DNA of 64,000 bases from the NCBI RefSeq assembly GCF_900106955.1, contig NZ_FNNI01000005.1:248001-312000 (forward strand), given 5' to 3'. This stretch comes from Aidingimonas halophila (GTDB taxonomy: Bacteria; Pseudomonadota; Gammaproteobacteria; Pseudomonadales; Halomonadaceae). The notes beneath the pieces were generated by a model. The model saw nothing but the letters and a program-made list of their open reading frames with translations. It searched no databases and was not told the origin of the DNA. Below are positions 27,445-38,220 of this stretch, in pieces. The translations under genes and the position numbers were made by a program. The first letter of the stretch is position 1; each line of letters opens with the position of its first letter.

Positions 27445-27858
27445 TCAGAGCGGCTGATTGTCACCGGCTTCGCCGGATGGCGCATATGACCCGTCTTCTC
27501 GGTGTACCTCGTTGCCAGTCAGTCCTGGCGTGAAGACGCAGGCCAGATGCATGGTCTTCTGGGCACGAAGCAGATGCTCGTCATGCTGGTCGAGAATATA
27601 GATATCGCCCGGCTTGATCGGCCAGATTTTTCCGTCAGCCAGGGTTTCTACCTCGCCTTCACCTTCAATGCAGTAGACCGCCTCGAAATGATGCTTGTAG
27701 TGGATATGAGTCTCGGTGCCTGCATAGATCCGTGTGATGTGAAAGGAGCAGTTACCTCCGTCATCGGCGAGACTCAGGCGTGTGCTATCCCAGTTGCCAT
27801 TCTCGGCCTTGACCAGGCGATCGGTTTGACGGGCTTCTTCGAGATTACGAACGATCAT
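27445..27858 (-). CDS. ectC: L-ectoine synthase
   Basis: EctC closes N-gamma-acetyl-diaminobutyrate to ectoine by removing water, the last step of ectoine synthesis in the cytoplasm. The 137-residue cupin protein starts [20 protein letters not shown] and carries the metal-site region [22 protein letters not shown] and the [11 protein letters not shown] stretch. It is very similar to H. elongata EctC as I recall it. A GGAGG site precedes ATG 27858. An 84-bp gap with a strong hairpin separates it from ectB, so its dosage may be set separately. Confidence 0.97.
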   Translation of the reverse strand: MIVRNLEEARQTDRLVKAENGNWDSTRLSLADDGGNCSFHITRIYAGTETHIHYKHHFEAVYCIEGEGEVETLADGKIWPIKPGDIYILDQHDEHLLRAQKTMHLACVFTPGLTGNEVHREDGSYAPSGEAGDNQPL

Positions 27859-27886
27859 CGTGCATTTCCTCCAGGTAGATACACGG

Positions 27887-27914
27887 ACGACGGCCCGTCG
27901 CAACGGGCCGTCGT
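27887..27914 (-). promoter_or_regulatory. Strong hairpin between ectB and ectC
   Basis: The perfect 12-bp stem ACGACGGCCCGT/ACGGGCCGTCGT with a 4-nt loop lies in the 84-bp gap. On the minus strand no U-tract follows, so it looks like a processing, stabilising or partial-termination element and not a full terminator. Confidence 0.55.
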
Positions 27915-27942
27915 TGTTATTGAGTCTAGTGCGCCGGCAAGA

Positions 27943-29329
<1,387 letters not shown>

Positions 29330-29350
29330 GTACTGGGATTCGGGAAAGCA

Positions 29351-29929
29351 TCAGATACGCTCGGGTTGAAAGGGTCCGATACGTACCAGATTTTCGGGGT
29401 CGTGCTCACCACCGAGCTGATCGGTGGAAAAATATTCACGACTGTTAAGAGGCGCTTGCCAACGATCGGCAAGACGGGTGAACAACCCCCAGGACGCTTC
29501 GTTGTCCGGAGTGATCGTCGTTTCCAGATGACGCACTTCAGCCAGTTCCGGACGTCTCATCACGGCCTCGACCAAACGGCGTGCCAGTCCTGTACCACGC
29601 GCCTTTTCACCGACAGCGACTTGCCACAGGAAATAGGTATCCGGCGCATTGCTCTTCACGTAACCAGAAACGAAGCCGACGATTTCCCCCTCTTCATTGG
29701 TGGCAACCGCGCAGCTATCGCGGAACTGGGTGGCCAGAAGCAAATAGGCGTAGGCGGAATTGACATCAAGGGGGGGGCACGATTTGACCAGCTCGTAGAT
29801 ACCCCAGCCATCGTCGGGATTGGGCTTGCGTATGAAAAGCGGCGTGTTCTCATTGCCGACCACTGCATCTGCCACACTCGGGCGTGCCAGGTCGGCAGAT
29901 GGCGTGAAAGGCTGTGTCGATACGTTCAT
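29351..29929 (-). CDS. ectA: L-2,4-diaminobutyrate N-gamma-acetyltransferase
   Basis: EctA acetylates diaminobutyrate with acetyl-CoA, the second step of ectoine synthesis. The 192-residue GNAT protein has IYELVKSCPPLDVNSAYAYLLLATQF, the acetyl-CoA loop VAVGEKARGTGLARRLVEAV, and TTITPDNEASWGLF, nearly as in H. elongata EctA, which is also 192 residues. ATG 29929 is chosen by that match; the ribosome site (GGAAA) is modest, and an upstream in-frame ATG at 29956 would overlap the promoter. It is the first gene of the ectABC operon. Confidence 0.97.
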   Translation of the reverse strand: MNVSTQPFTPSADLARPSVADAVVGNENTPLFIRKPNPDDGWGIYELVKSCPPLDVNSAYAYLLLATQFRDSCAVATNEEGEIVGFVSGYVKSNAPDTYFLWQVAVGEKARGTGLARRLVEAVMRRPELAEVRHLETTITPDNEASWGLFTRLADRWQAPLNSREYFSTDQLGGEHDPENLVRIGPFQPERI

Positions 29930-29961
29930 GTTTCCATTTCGCTGTTGCGAATTCACCGCTA

Positions 29962-29990
29962 ATTATAAACAGTCCTTTTGAGGAGATCAA
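29962..29990 (-). promoter_or_regulatory. Candidate sigma-70 promoter of ectABC
   Basis: On the minus strand, TTGATC (29985-29990) and a consensus TATAAT (29962-29967) are separated by exactly 17 bp. The predicted transcript would start about 25-30 nt before the ectA ATG. The -35 and spacer lie inside an imperfect inverted repeat (see next entry). Confidence 0.7.
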
Positions 29991-29995
29991 AAAGG
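29974..29995. promoter_or_regulatory. Imperfect inverted repeat overlapping the ectA -35 region
   Basis: CCTTTTGA (29974-29981) mirrors the TCAAAAAGG end (29987-29995) with one extra A. A protein bound here would cover the -35 box, so it could be an operator for osmotic or other control. No binding protein is known from the sequence. Confidence 0.4.
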
Positions 29996-30115
29996 CTCTT
30001 ATCTCACAGCGCAAAATCGATAAATCGAGGTTATGGTGAGGGTGGCCGGAATGAGCAGCCCCGATCAGGAGCTGACCATTCCGCTACAACCGGTCATCGG
30101 CGTTACTTGCTCGTC

Positions 30116-31477
30116 TCAACGGCGAGTGACAGTTCGCATTGTCACGAATTCCTCGGCTCCTGTCGGATGGATGCCAACCGTGGCATCGAAATCATCCTTG
30201 GTAAGACCGGAACGCACGGCGATCGCGATGCCCTGGATGACCTCCCCCGCCTCTTCGCCGACCATATGGGCGCCGACGACGCGGTCGGATGCATCATCGA
30301 CGATGAGCTTCATCAGACAACGCTCATCACTTCCCGACAGTGTGTGTTTCATGGGCCTGAAATCGGCGCTGTAGACACGAATATCACCACAGGTGGAACG
30401 GGCCTCCTCTTCTGAGAGACCGACGGTGCCGATATTCGGATGACAGAACACGGCTGTCGCGATGTTTTTATAGTCCAGCGGTCGGGGCGGTGCGTCAGTA
30501 AAGTGATGCTGAACCATATGCATCGCTTCTTCCAACGCCACGGGAGTCAGCTCGGGGCCTCCGGTCACATCGCCCAGGGCCAGAATCGACGGTACCGAGG
30601 TCTCGTACCGCTCGTTGACCTTGAGAGTACCATCATCGTTGAGTTCCACATCGAGCTTGTCCAGGCCGAGACTCTGCAGGTGCGGTTTACGCCCTGTCGC
30701 TGCCAGCACGGCATCGACTTCCATCACGTCGCCGCTGGTCAGCGTGACATGCAAACCACCTTCGATGCGGTCTATACGCTCGATATTGGTCCCGAAATGA
30801 AGGTTGACGCCCTTTTTGGTCATCTCGTCTCGCGTGAACTCCCGCACTTCTCGATCGAATCCCCGAAGGAATAGCTCGCCGCGATATACCAAATGCGTGT
30901 CACTTCCCAATCCATTGAATATGCTTGCAAATTCGATGGCAATATAGCCGCCGCCCAATACCAGGAAGCGCTTGGGGAAAGTATCGAGATCAAAGACCTG
31001 GTTGGAGTTGACAACGTGTTCGTTACCCGGGAAGTCCGGAACCCAAGGCCAGCCGCCAGTGGCCACGAGGATCTTGTCGGAGCTGATCGTCTCCCCCGCC
31101 ACTTCGACATGGTGGGCATCGACGACGCGAGCGCGTCCATTGATCAGGCGGACATCGGCACCGTCGAGCAAGCGTCCGTAGATACCATTGAGACGCTTGA
31201 TTTCCGCGATCTTGTTATCCCGTAGCGTGGGCCAGTCAAAACGCGGCGCTTCAGGCAATGTCCAGCCGAAACCGGCACTGTCCTTGAACGATTCATGGAA
31301 ATGCGCGGCATACGAATAGAGTTTCTTGGGAACGCAACCGACATTGACGCAGGTGCCTCCCAGATAGCGGTCTTCCGCGACAGCCACCCGGGCGCCGGTA
31401 GCTGCTGCCGTACGAGCCGCACGGACGCCACCGGAACCCGCACCGATGACAAAGAGATCATAATCAAACTCGGACAC
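30116..31477 (-). CDS. gorA: Glutathione-disulfide reductase
   Basis: Gor reduces oxidised glutathione with NADPH and FAD, keeping the cytosol reducing. The 453-residue protein has the FAD site [20 protein letters not shown], the redox-active disulfide [13 protein letters not shown], the NADPH-binding [17 protein letters not shown] with downstream Arg residues ([11 protein letters not shown]) that favour NADPH, and the C-terminal His-Glu pair in [13 protein letters not shown]. Length and motifs match E. coli Gor (450). It is encoded alone, about 150 bp from the divergent carbonic anhydrase gene. Confidence 0.95.
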   Translation of the reverse strand: MSEFDYDLFVIGAGSGGVRAARTAAATGARVAVAEDRYLGGTCVNVGCVPKKLYSYAAHFHESFKDSAGFGWTLPEAPRFDWPTLRDNKIAEIKRLNGIYGRLLDGADVRLINGRARVVDAHHVEVAGETISSDKILVATGGWPWVPDFPGNEHVVNSNQVFDLDTFPKRFLVLGGGYIAIEFASIFNGLGSDTHLVYRGELFLRGFDREVREFTRDEMTKKGVNLHFGTNIERIDRIEGGLHVTLTSGDVMEVDAVLAATGRKPHLQSLGLDKLDVELNDDGTLKVNERYETSVPSILALGDVTGGPELTPVALEEAMHMVQHHFTDAPPRPLDYKNIATAVFCHPNIGTVGLSEEEARSTCGDIRVYSADFRPMKHTLSGSDERCLMKLIVDDASDRVVGAHMVGEEAGEVIQGIAIAVRSGLTKDDFDATVGIHPTGAEEFVTMRTVTRR

Positions 31478-31631
31478 TTAATTTTCTCCTGCATGCAAAG
31501 TGGTGAAGCATCGCCAACGATGATACCAGCCGATAGAGGTTTGCGGCAGAGAGATTGCATTGACCTGACTGATGCCACGAGGTAAAAACCGAGCAAAGTT
31601 GACCACCAAGTTCTGAAAAGGGGATAAATCA

Positions 31632-32294
31632 ATGAAAGAAGAGATGCGACGCCTGCTCGAACGCAACCAGCAGTGGGCGGAAACCGTCAGTAAGCAGGAT
31701 CCCGACTTCTTCCCCCGTCTGGCACAACAACAGAATCCGGAGTATCTCTGGATCGGTTGTTCCGATAGCCGGGTCCCCGCCAATCAAATCATCGATCTTC
31801 CCCCCGGCGAAGTCTTCGTCCATCGTAATGTCGCCAACCTGCTGCACCATAACGACATGAATGCCCTGTCAGTGGTTCAGTTCGCGGTGGATGTGCTGAA
31901 GGTCAAGCACATCATGATCGTAGGGCACTACGGCTGTGGCGGAGTACGTTCCGTCGTGACCGGAGGGGAATGCGGCATCGTCGATTATTGGTTGCATTCG
32001 GTACGGGATCTTTACAGTCGCCATCGCGAGGCCCTGGCATCGCTGACAGAGGATGAGCAGGTCGATCGTCTATGCGAACTCAATGTCCAGGCACAGGTCG
32101 ATAATCTCTGCCGTACCAAGATCATCCAGCGAGCCTGGCAGCGTGGTCAGCATCTGGCGGTACATGGCTGGGTGTACGGCCTGTCGGATGGACGCGTCCA
32201 GGACCTCGATTGCAGCGTAACGGGGCTCGATCAGGTTCCCCAGCTGTATCGTGTCGATCGTCAGGGATCGGCCGAGGGGGCGGCGGACGACTGA
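31632..32294 (+). CDS. can: Beta-class carbonic anhydrase
   Basis: This enzyme interconverts CO2 and bicarbonate in the cytoplasm. The 220-residue protein has the zinc ligands and dyad of the beta class: CSDSRVPANQ (Cys and the Asp-Arg dyad) and GHYGCGGV (His and Cys), with FVHRNVANLLHHNDMNALSVVQFAV between. It is the same length as E. coli Can (220). It is encoded alone and divergent from gorA. A short inverted repeat (ACTGACT/AGTCAGT, 32290-32318) overlaps the stop codon but is too weak to call a terminator. Confidence 0.95.
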   Translation: MKEEMRRLLERNQQWAETVSKQDPDFFPRLAQQQNPEYLWIGCSDSRVPANQIIDLPPGEVFVHRNVANLLHHNDMNALSVVQFAVDVLKVKHIMIVGHYGCGGVRSVVTGGECGIVDYWLHSVRDLYSRHREALASLTEDEQVDRLCELNVQAQVDNLCRTKIIQRAWQRGQHLAVHGWVYGLSDGRVQDLDCSVTGLDQVPQLYRVDRQGSAEGAADD

Positions 32295-32462
32295 CTCCCC
32301 GCGCGATATTCAGTCAGTGAATGGGGTTTGTCATAATTTCGATTGTCTCCGGATCAAACGTCTGTCTACGCTTTAAGCCGTCTTTGGCGACCGTTGGCGC
32401 AAGCTCGATGCCGCCTGACAACAATCAACAATAGACAGCCATTTGAATCTGGGGACCCTGAA

Positions 32463-34043
32463 ATGTTCAACAAAACCCTGATGGCCGCCACTATCGGCGC
32501 GCTCATGGCAGGTACCGCTGCGCTGCCTGCCGCTGCCCAGGACGACGATATCAATACCCTGCGAATGGCCTATGATGCCGATCCGGTGTCATTGGATATT
32601 CACGAACAGTTATCCGGGGGGATACTGCAGCTCTCCCATATGACTTTCGATCCTCTGGTTCGCTGGACTCAGGATCTGGAGTTCGAGCCACGTCTGGCCA
32701 GCGATTGGGAACAGGTCGATGATACGACGCTTCGCATGACGCTCCGTGAGGGAGTGAGCTTCCATAGCGGCAATACACTGACGGCAGAAGATGTCGTCTG
32801 GACTGTCGATCGCCTCAAACGCAGTTCGGATTTCAAGGCAATCTTCGAGCCGATCGACAAAGTGACAGCCGTCGACGAACAGACCGTCGAATTCCAGACC
32901 GAAAAACCCTATCCGTTGTTGCTGAATCTCGCCACCTACATTTTCCCGATGGATAGTGAATTCTATACCGGTACCGACGACGACGGTGACCCGAAGGATG
33001 AGATCGTCAAGAACGGCAACTCCTATGCCTCGAAACACCTTTCCGGAACCGGCCCGTTCACGGTGACTGAACACCAGCCGGGCAATCGTATGGAATTCGA
33101 ACGGAATCCCAATTATTGGGACGACGACTCCCCCGGCAATGTCGATCGTATCGTGCTCACCCCCATCAGCGAGAATGCAACCCGTGTCGCTGCTCTGCTT
33201 TCAGGAGATGTCGATTTCATCGCGCCGGTACCGCCCAATGACCTTGAGCGTGTACGCGAGGATGAAGACGCCAATCTCGTAACGATGTCGGGTACACGGA
33301 TCATCCTCTTTCACATGAACCAGGAGCGCGTCGAGGCATTCCAGGATCCGAAAGTGCGCAAGGCATTCACCTACGCCATCAATCAGGAAGGTATTGCCGA
33401 CCGGCTGATGAAAGGGTTTGCCACACCGGCCGCCCAGTTCTCGCCGGAGGGCTATGCAGGTCACGTACCGGATCTGGAGATCCGACATGACATGGAAAAA
33501 GCCCAGGAGCTCATGGCGGAAGCCGGTTATGAAGATGGCTTCGAAATCACCATGATGGCTCCCAACAACCGCTACGTGAACGATGCCAAGATAGCTCAGG
33601 CCGTTTCGGCAATGCTGGCTCGTATCAATGTCGATGTCGATCTCAAGACCCTTCCCAAAGCGCAATATTGGGGAGAGTACGATGATCGTGCTGCTGACAT
33701 GATGATGATCGGCTGGCACTCCGATACCGAGGACTCGGCCAACTTCCATCAGTATCTGACTGAATGCCCGGATACCGAGACTGGTGGCGGGCAGTACAAC
33801 GCCGGCAATTATTGCAATCCCGAACTCGATGAGCTGGTCAGAGAGGCCAATCTCGAAATCGATCAGGAGAAGCGCGCCGAGATGCTCCAGGAGGTCGAGC
33901 AGACACTCTACGACGAAGCCGCTTTCGTTCCTCTGCATTGGCAAGACCTGGCCTGGGCATCGGCATCGCATATCGAGATCGAGCCCATACTCAACGTGAT
34001 GAACTTCCCCTATCTGGGGGACCTGGTCATCAACGACGAGTAA
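32463..34043 (+). CDS. Dipeptide/oligopeptide ABC transporter substrate-binding protein
   Basis: The product is 526 residues, with a Sec signal peptide (MFNKTLMAATIGALMAGTAA, cleavage near AAAQ) and an SBP_bac_5 fold: LASDWEQVDDTTLRMTLREGVSFHSGNTLTAEDVVWTVDRL, HLSGTGPFTV, NPNYWDDD. These proteins bind short peptides in the periplasm and deliver them to the permease. The frame opens at 32343, but ATG 32463 begins the signal peptide. A GC-rich hairpin follows the stop. It is the first gene of a five-gene importer. Confidence 0.93.
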   Translation: MFNKTLMAATIGALMAGTAALPAAAQDDDINTLRMAYDADPVSLDIHEQLSGGILQLSHMTFDPLVRWTQDLEFEPRLASDWEQVDDTTLRMTLREGVSFHSGNTLTAEDVVWTVDRLKRSSDFKAIFEPIDKVTAVDEQTVEFQTEKPYPLLLNLATYIFPMDSEFYTGTDDDGDPKDEIVKNGNSYASKHLSGTGPFTVTEHQPGNRMEFERNPNYWDDDSPGNVDRIVLTPISENATRVAALLSGDVDFIAPVPPNDLERVREDEDANLVTMSGTRIILFHMNQERVEAFQDPKVRKAFTYAINQEGIADRLMKGFATPAAQFSPEGYAGHVPDLEIRHDMEKAQELMAEAGYEDGFEITMMAPNNRYVNDAKIAQAVSAMLARINVDVDLKTLPKAQYWGEYDDRAADMMMIGWHSDTEDSANFHQYLTECPDTETGGGQYNAGNYCNPELDELVREANLEIDQEKRAEMLQEVEQTLYDEAAFVPLHWQDLAWASASHIEIEPILNVMNFPYLGDLVINDE

Positions 34044-34051
34044 TCATTGAT

Positions 34052-34080
34052 GACGCGCTCCGGTGGGGCGCGTCCCTTTC
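34052..34080 (+). terminator. Attenuating hairpin between the binding-protein and permease genes
   Basis: The stem GACGCGC/GCGCGTC (34052-34058 with 34068-34074) with a 9-nt loop is followed by CCTTTCC. It is weak enough to let some polymerase through, which would give more binding protein than membrane subunits. Confidence 0.4.
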
Positions 34081-34098
34081 CAGTACGGGACGTCTTTC

Positions 34099-35145
34099 AT
34101 GATCGCCTTTCTGATCAAGCGCCTTTTCCATGCGCTGTTGGTGATGTTCGTCATCAGCGTGATCGCGTTTGCCATCCAGGACAACCTGGGGGATCCGATC
34201 CAGCAGATGGTGGGACAATCGGTTCCTGAGAGTGAACGTGCCCAGTTACGAGAGGAACTGGGATTGAACGACCCTTTCCTGGTCCAGTATCTGCGCTTTG
34301 CCATCAATGCGGCACAACTGGATTTCGGTTATTCCTATATCTTCAATCAGCCGACGACTGAGGTCATTGCGCGTCATCTCCCTGCCACTCTAGAACTCGT
34401 CGCTTCAGCAACATTTCTGATCATCCTGCTGTCGGTGCCGATTGGCGTTTATAGTGCGATCAAGCCTCGTGCCTGGTTGTCTCGGTTTTTCATGGGGGTA
34501 TCGATTGTCGGCATCTCGATCCCTGTATTTCTGACGGCCATCGTGTTGATTCAAATCTTTGCTATCGGTGTCAGCTGGACCCCCTTCCCCGCCGATACCG
34601 CCTGGGGGGCATGGCTCAATGATCTGGTAACCACCGAGGGGGGGATGCCTGCATACGGTCGTGGCGATCCTGTGCATGTCATTGGCACCTGGTATACCAA
34701 CTTTGCGTCACCCCGGGGGTTGCTGTATCTCGTGTTGCCGGCGATCTCGCTAGCCTCGATCATGTTGCCGCTTTTCATCCGCTTGATTCGTGCCGAAATG
34801 CTCGAGGTATTGCAATCCGACTACATCAAGTTCGCTCGAGCCAAGGGGCTGCCCCTCTCCCGTATCTACTTTCTTCATGCGCTGAAGAACACCATGTTAC
34901 CGGTCATCACTGTCGGTGGGGTGCAGATCGGTACCCTTGTCGCTTATACCATTCTGACGGAAACGGTATTCCAATGGCCGGGTATGGGTCTGATGTTTCT
35001 GGATGCCATTGAACGTTCGGATATTCCGTTGATCGTGACCTATCTCATGATCGTGGGCTTGATTTTCGTTATTACCAATACCGTGGTCGACCTTATCTAC
35101 GGACTGGTCAATCCCACCGTCAAACTGACAGGAAAACCCGCATGA
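34099..35145 (+). CDS. Peptide ABC transporter permease (DppB/OppB type)
   Basis: The 348-residue inner-membrane protein begins MIAFLIKRLFHALLVMFVISVIAFAI, the classical DppB/OppB first helix, and has about six helices. The EAA loop (SDYIKFARAKGLPLSRIYFLHALKNTMLPVI) contacts the ATPases. A periplasmic insert of about 45 residues (about 160-205) is typical of longer DppB-like members. Its stop overlaps the next permease start by 4 bp (ATGA). Confidence 0.93.
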   Translation: MIAFLIKRLFHALLVMFVISVIAFAIQDNLGDPIQQMVGQSVPESERAQLREELGLNDPFLVQYLRFAINAAQLDFGYSYIFNQPTTEVIARHLPATLELVASATFLIILLSVPIGVYSAIKPRAWLSRFFMGVSIVGISIPVFLTAIVLIQIFAIGVSWTPFPADTAWGAWLNDLVTTEGGMPAYGRGDPVHVIGTWYTNFASPRGLLYLVLPAISLASIMLPLFIRLIRAEMLEVLQSDYIKFARAKGLPLSRIYFLHALKNTMLPVITVGGVQIGTLVAYTILTETVFQWPGMGLMFLDAIERSDIPLIVTYLMIVGLIFVITNTVVDLIYGLVNPTVKLTGKPA

Positions 35146-36080
35146 ACCCGACATCTGCTCCAGCGGGTCGCTGGACACGGTTCCGCGACTCCTATCTGCT
35201 TTACAGTTTCAAGCGTGATGTCATCGCGCAATTGAGTCTTGTGGCATTCATTCTGCTGCTCGGCGTGGCGGTGCTGGCGCCGTGGTTGTCGCCCACTGAT
35301 CCATACGACCTGACCACGATCGATATCATGGCCTCGGAGTTGCCACCATTCTGGATCGCCGGGAGTGACGAAGCCTATGTGCTGGGCACGGATGCCCAGG
35401 GACGTGACCTGCTGTCGACGATACTCTACGGAGCCCGTGTCTCGTTGATCATCGGCTTTGGTGCCGTCGCGCTACAGGCAACACTGGGAGTCTGCTTCGG
35501 ACTCCTGGCCGGCTATCTGGGAGGTCGCGTTGATGCGTTCCTGATGCGCCTGGCCGATATTCAGCTCTCTTTTTCCACCCTCATGGTGGCCATCGTGGTC
35601 GGAGCACTGGTCAAGGCGATTTTCGGTGGTGATACCTTTGGCGCTTATGCCGTTCCCTTGCTGGTCGTCATCATCGGCCTGGCGGAATGGCCTCAATATG
35701 CACGAACGGTAAGGGCATCGGTATTGGCTGAAAAAGCCAAGGAGTACGTCGACGCCGCACGTGTCATGGGGCTGTCCAGCCGACGCATCATGTTCCGCCA
35801 TATCTTGCCGAACACACTATCGCCGATTTTCGTCATCTCCACGGTGCAGGTGGCGAATGCGATCATTTCGGAAGCGGCGCTTTCCTTCCTGGGGTTGGGA
35901 ATGCCGGAGACTCAGCCATCCCTGGGGTCATTGATCAAGTCCGGTTTCGATTATCTCCAGTCGGGTTCCTGGTGGATCACGCTGATTCCCGGGGCCGTGC
36001 TGGTGATGTTGGTACTGGTGATCAACCTGCTTGGTGACTGGCTTCGCGATGTGCTCAATCCACGCCTCTACAAGGGCTGA
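35142..36080 (+). CDS. Peptide ABC transporter permease (DppC/OppC type)
   Basis: The 312-residue protein is the second permease half. It shows the OppC N-terminal segment and first helix (LSLVAFILLLGVAVLAPWLSPTDPY), the GTDAQGRDLLSTILYGARVSL motif, and the EAA loop KEYVDAARVMGLSSRRIMFRHILPN. It pairs with the preceding permease to form the peptide channel. It starts within the end of the previous gene, and 19 bp separate it from the first ATPase. Confidence 0.93.
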   Translation: MNPTSAPAGRWTRFRDSYLLYSFKRDVIAQLSLVAFILLLGVAVLAPWLSPTDPYDLTTIDIMASELPPFWIAGSDEAYVLGTDAQGRDLLSTILYGARVSLIIGFGAVALQATLGVCFGLLAGYLGGRVDAFLMRLADIQLSFSTLMVAIVVGALVKAIFGGDTFGAYAVPLLVVIIGLAEWPQYARTVRASVLAEKAKEYVDAARVMGLSSRRIMFRHILPNTLSPIFVISTVQVANAIISEAALSFLGLGMPETQPSLGSLIKSGFDYLQSGSWWITLIPGAVLVMLVLVINLLGDWLRDVLNPRLYKG

Positions 36081-36099
36081 CCACGTTTCAGGAGATATC

Positions 36100-37122
36100 A
36101 TGTCCCTTCTCGACGTAAATCATCTCGACGTGCGTTTTGCCCTGCGCAATGGCGATATCCAGGCACTACGTGACGTCAGCTTCAGCCTCGATCGAGGTGA
36201 GCGACTGGGCATCGTCGGTGAGTCAGGTGCCGGCAAGTCGGTAGCCGCTTTCTCCTTGTTGAATCTGATCTCTAAACCCGGCTATATCGCCGGGGGCAGT
36301 ATCCGCTTCGACGGACAGGAACTCATTGGTCAGAGCGAGCGGGCGCTACGCCATATTCGTGGCCATCGCATTTCGATGATCTTTCAAGACCCCATGATGA
36401 CGCTCAATCCGGTCTTGAGCATCGGTGACCAAATGGTTGAATGTCTCAAGGCGCATCGTCGCATATCGACGCATGAAGCCCGCGGGATTGCTTTGCACAA
36501 GCTGGTTCAGGTGCAGATACCCTCTCCGGAGGCTCGTCTTGACCAGTATCCGCATGAACTGTCCGGTGGCATGCGACAACGTGTCATTATCGCCATCGCT
36601 TTGCTGCTCGACCCCGATATCATCATCGCCGATGAACCGACAACGGCTCTTGATGTCACCATCCAGGCCGAAATCATGGCATTGCTGCTTTCCTTGTGTG
36701 AAAAACACAATGTCGGCCTGATCCTGATCACCCACGACCTGGGGGTCGTCAGTCAGGTGACACAACGCATGCTCGTCATGTATGCCGGTCGTGTGATTGA
36801 AGAGGGTCCCACCCGAGAGATCATCAACGACCCGCAGCACCCCTATACCCAGGGGCTGATGAATGCCCTGCCACAGATGGCGACGCCCGGCAGTCGACTC
36901 AATCAGATACCCGGTAGCATGCCGTCTCTGGATAATCTGCCCGACGGGTGTGCTTTCCATCCGCGTTGTCATTTCGCCATGCGTTCCGATGGTCAGCGTC
37001 GGCAGGCCTGTTACGAACACGTGCCCGGTTTTGTCACGTCCGGCAATTGTCGGGTGGCCTGTCACATGGTGTCCGAGATGCTTGGATATGAGCGCATACC
37101 GGCCGAGGAGACGACCTCATGA
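36100..37122 (+). CDS. Peptide ABC transporter ATP-binding protein (DppD/OppD type)
   Basis: The 340-residue ATPase has Walker A GESGAGKS, signature LSGGMRQR, Walker [12 protein letters not shown] and an H-loop ITHDLG. A C-terminal oligopeptide-ABC extension carries cysteines ([11 protein letters not shown], later CYEHVPGF and GNCRVACH) that in related proteins bind an Fe-S cluster. A CAGGAGAT site precedes ATG 36100; the frame is open 69 bases earlier but that would overlap the permease. Its end overlaps the partner ATPase by 4 bp. Confidence 0.93.
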   Translation: MSLLDVNHLDVRFALRNGDIQALRDVSFSLDRGERLGIVGESGAGKSVAAFSLLNLISKPGYIAGGSIRFDGQELIGQSERALRHIRGHRISMIFQDPMMTLNPVLSIGDQMVECLKAHRRISTHEARGIALHKLVQVQIPSPEARLDQYPHELSGGMRQRVIIAIALLLDPDIIIADEPTTALDVTIQAEIMALLLSLCEKHNVGLILITHDLGVVSQVTQRMLVMYAGRVIEEGPTREIINDPQHPYTQGLMNALPQMATPGSRLNQIPGSMPSLDNLPDGCAFHPRCHFAMRSDGQRRQACYEHVPGFVTSGNCRVACHMVSEMLGYERIPAEETTS

Positions 37123-38165
37123 ATGCCACTGAATCTCTTCGTCATTCGGATGCTCACTCACCATTGCTGGAAGTCCGTGGGCTGGAGAAACATTTTTCGC
37201 TATCCGGTGACTTTCTGGAACAGCTACGGTTCGACAAAGGACGGCTGGTGCGTCGACAGGAGTACGTTCATGCCATCAATGGCGTCGATTTGACTATTCA
37301 GCGTGGCGAAGCTCTATGTGTCGTGGGTGAGTCCGGATGCGGAAAGTCCACTGTTGCCCGCACCGTCATGGGTCTGCTGAAACCCTCGGCCGGGGAGGTT
37401 CGTTATGATGGAGAGCGTATCGATGACCTCTCCACCCGATCTCTGCTTCCTTATCGACGCCGCATGCAGATGATATTCCAGAACCCTTATGCGTCGTTGA
37501 ATCCCCGCATGACGATTCAGGAAACGCTGGAAGAACCGATCCGTCTGCACCATCCCCAGTGGTCCCGGCAAGCGATCAGGGACAAAGTCCATGAAGTGAT
37601 GATATCCGTCGGAGTGGCACCGGATTGGGGTAATCGCTATGGCCATGAATTTTCCGGCGGGCAACGTCAGCGAATCGCCATTGCCCGGGCGCTGGCAGTC
37701 GATCCGGAGTTCATCGTCGCTGATGAGCCGATATCGGCACTGGATGTCTCGATTCAGGCTCAGGTTCTGAACCTGCTGATGGAAGCGCGTCAGGAGCGCC
37801 ACCTGACCTATCTGTTCATCACGCACGATCTGGCCGTGGTCGAGCACTTCGGTACCCGGGTGGCTGTCATGTACCTGGGACGTGTTTGCGAAATTGCCGA
37901 TACGGCAACCCTCTTCGCCCATCCCAGGCATCCGTATACCAAGGCATTGATGTCGGCCATTCCCCGTCTCGAAGACGATCGACCGCAACATATCCGCCTC
38001 GAAGGCGAAGTTCCCACACCGGTTCACCTGCCTTCCGGTTGTGTCTTTCATGGGCGGTGCCCGCATGCCAACGAGCGTTGCCGTCGAGAAATCCCATCCC
38101 TGATAACGACCGACAATGGTGCCCAGGTGGCATGCCATGCGATCGAGGAAGACAGGATCAGCTAG
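37119..38165 (+). CDS. Peptide ABC transporter ATP-binding protein (DppF/OppF type)
   Basis: The 348-residue second ATPase has Walker A GESGCGKS, signature FSGGQRQR, Walker B FIVADEPISAL, ITHDLAVVEHFG, and a C-terminal Cys motif (GCVFHGRCPHANERC). The longish N-terminal region (VRGLEKHFSLSGDFLEQLRFDKGRLVRRQEYV) is the usual OppF-type leader. It ends the importer operon. The LysR gene follows 55 bp later on the same strand and may be partly co-transcribed. Confidence 0.93.
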   Translation: MNATESLRHSDAHSPLLEVRGLEKHFSLSGDFLEQLRFDKGRLVRRQEYVHAINGVDLTIQRGEALCVVGESGCGKSTVARTVMGLLKPSAGEVRYDGERIDDLSTRSLLPYRRRMQMIFQNPYASLNPRMTIQETLEEPIRLHHPQWSRQAIRDKVHEVMISVGVAPDWGNRYGHEFSGGQRQRIAIARALAVDPEFIVADEPISALDVSIQAQVLNLLMEARQERHLTYLFITHDLAVVEHFGTRVAVMYLGRVCEIADTATLFAHPRHPYTKALMSAIPRLEDDRPQHIRLEGEVPTPVHLPSGCVFHGRCPHANERCRREIPSLITTDNGAQVACHAIEEDRIS

Positions 38166-38220
38166 GCGGGAGTCAATGACGGGATGAGATGTCAGTCTCG
38201 ATCCCGATGAAGGGGATGAC

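Noticed and set aside
27859-27942. A sigma-54 promoter upstream of ectC, as reported for H. elongata.
   Set aside because: No GG-N10-GC core is present in the gap on the minus strand.
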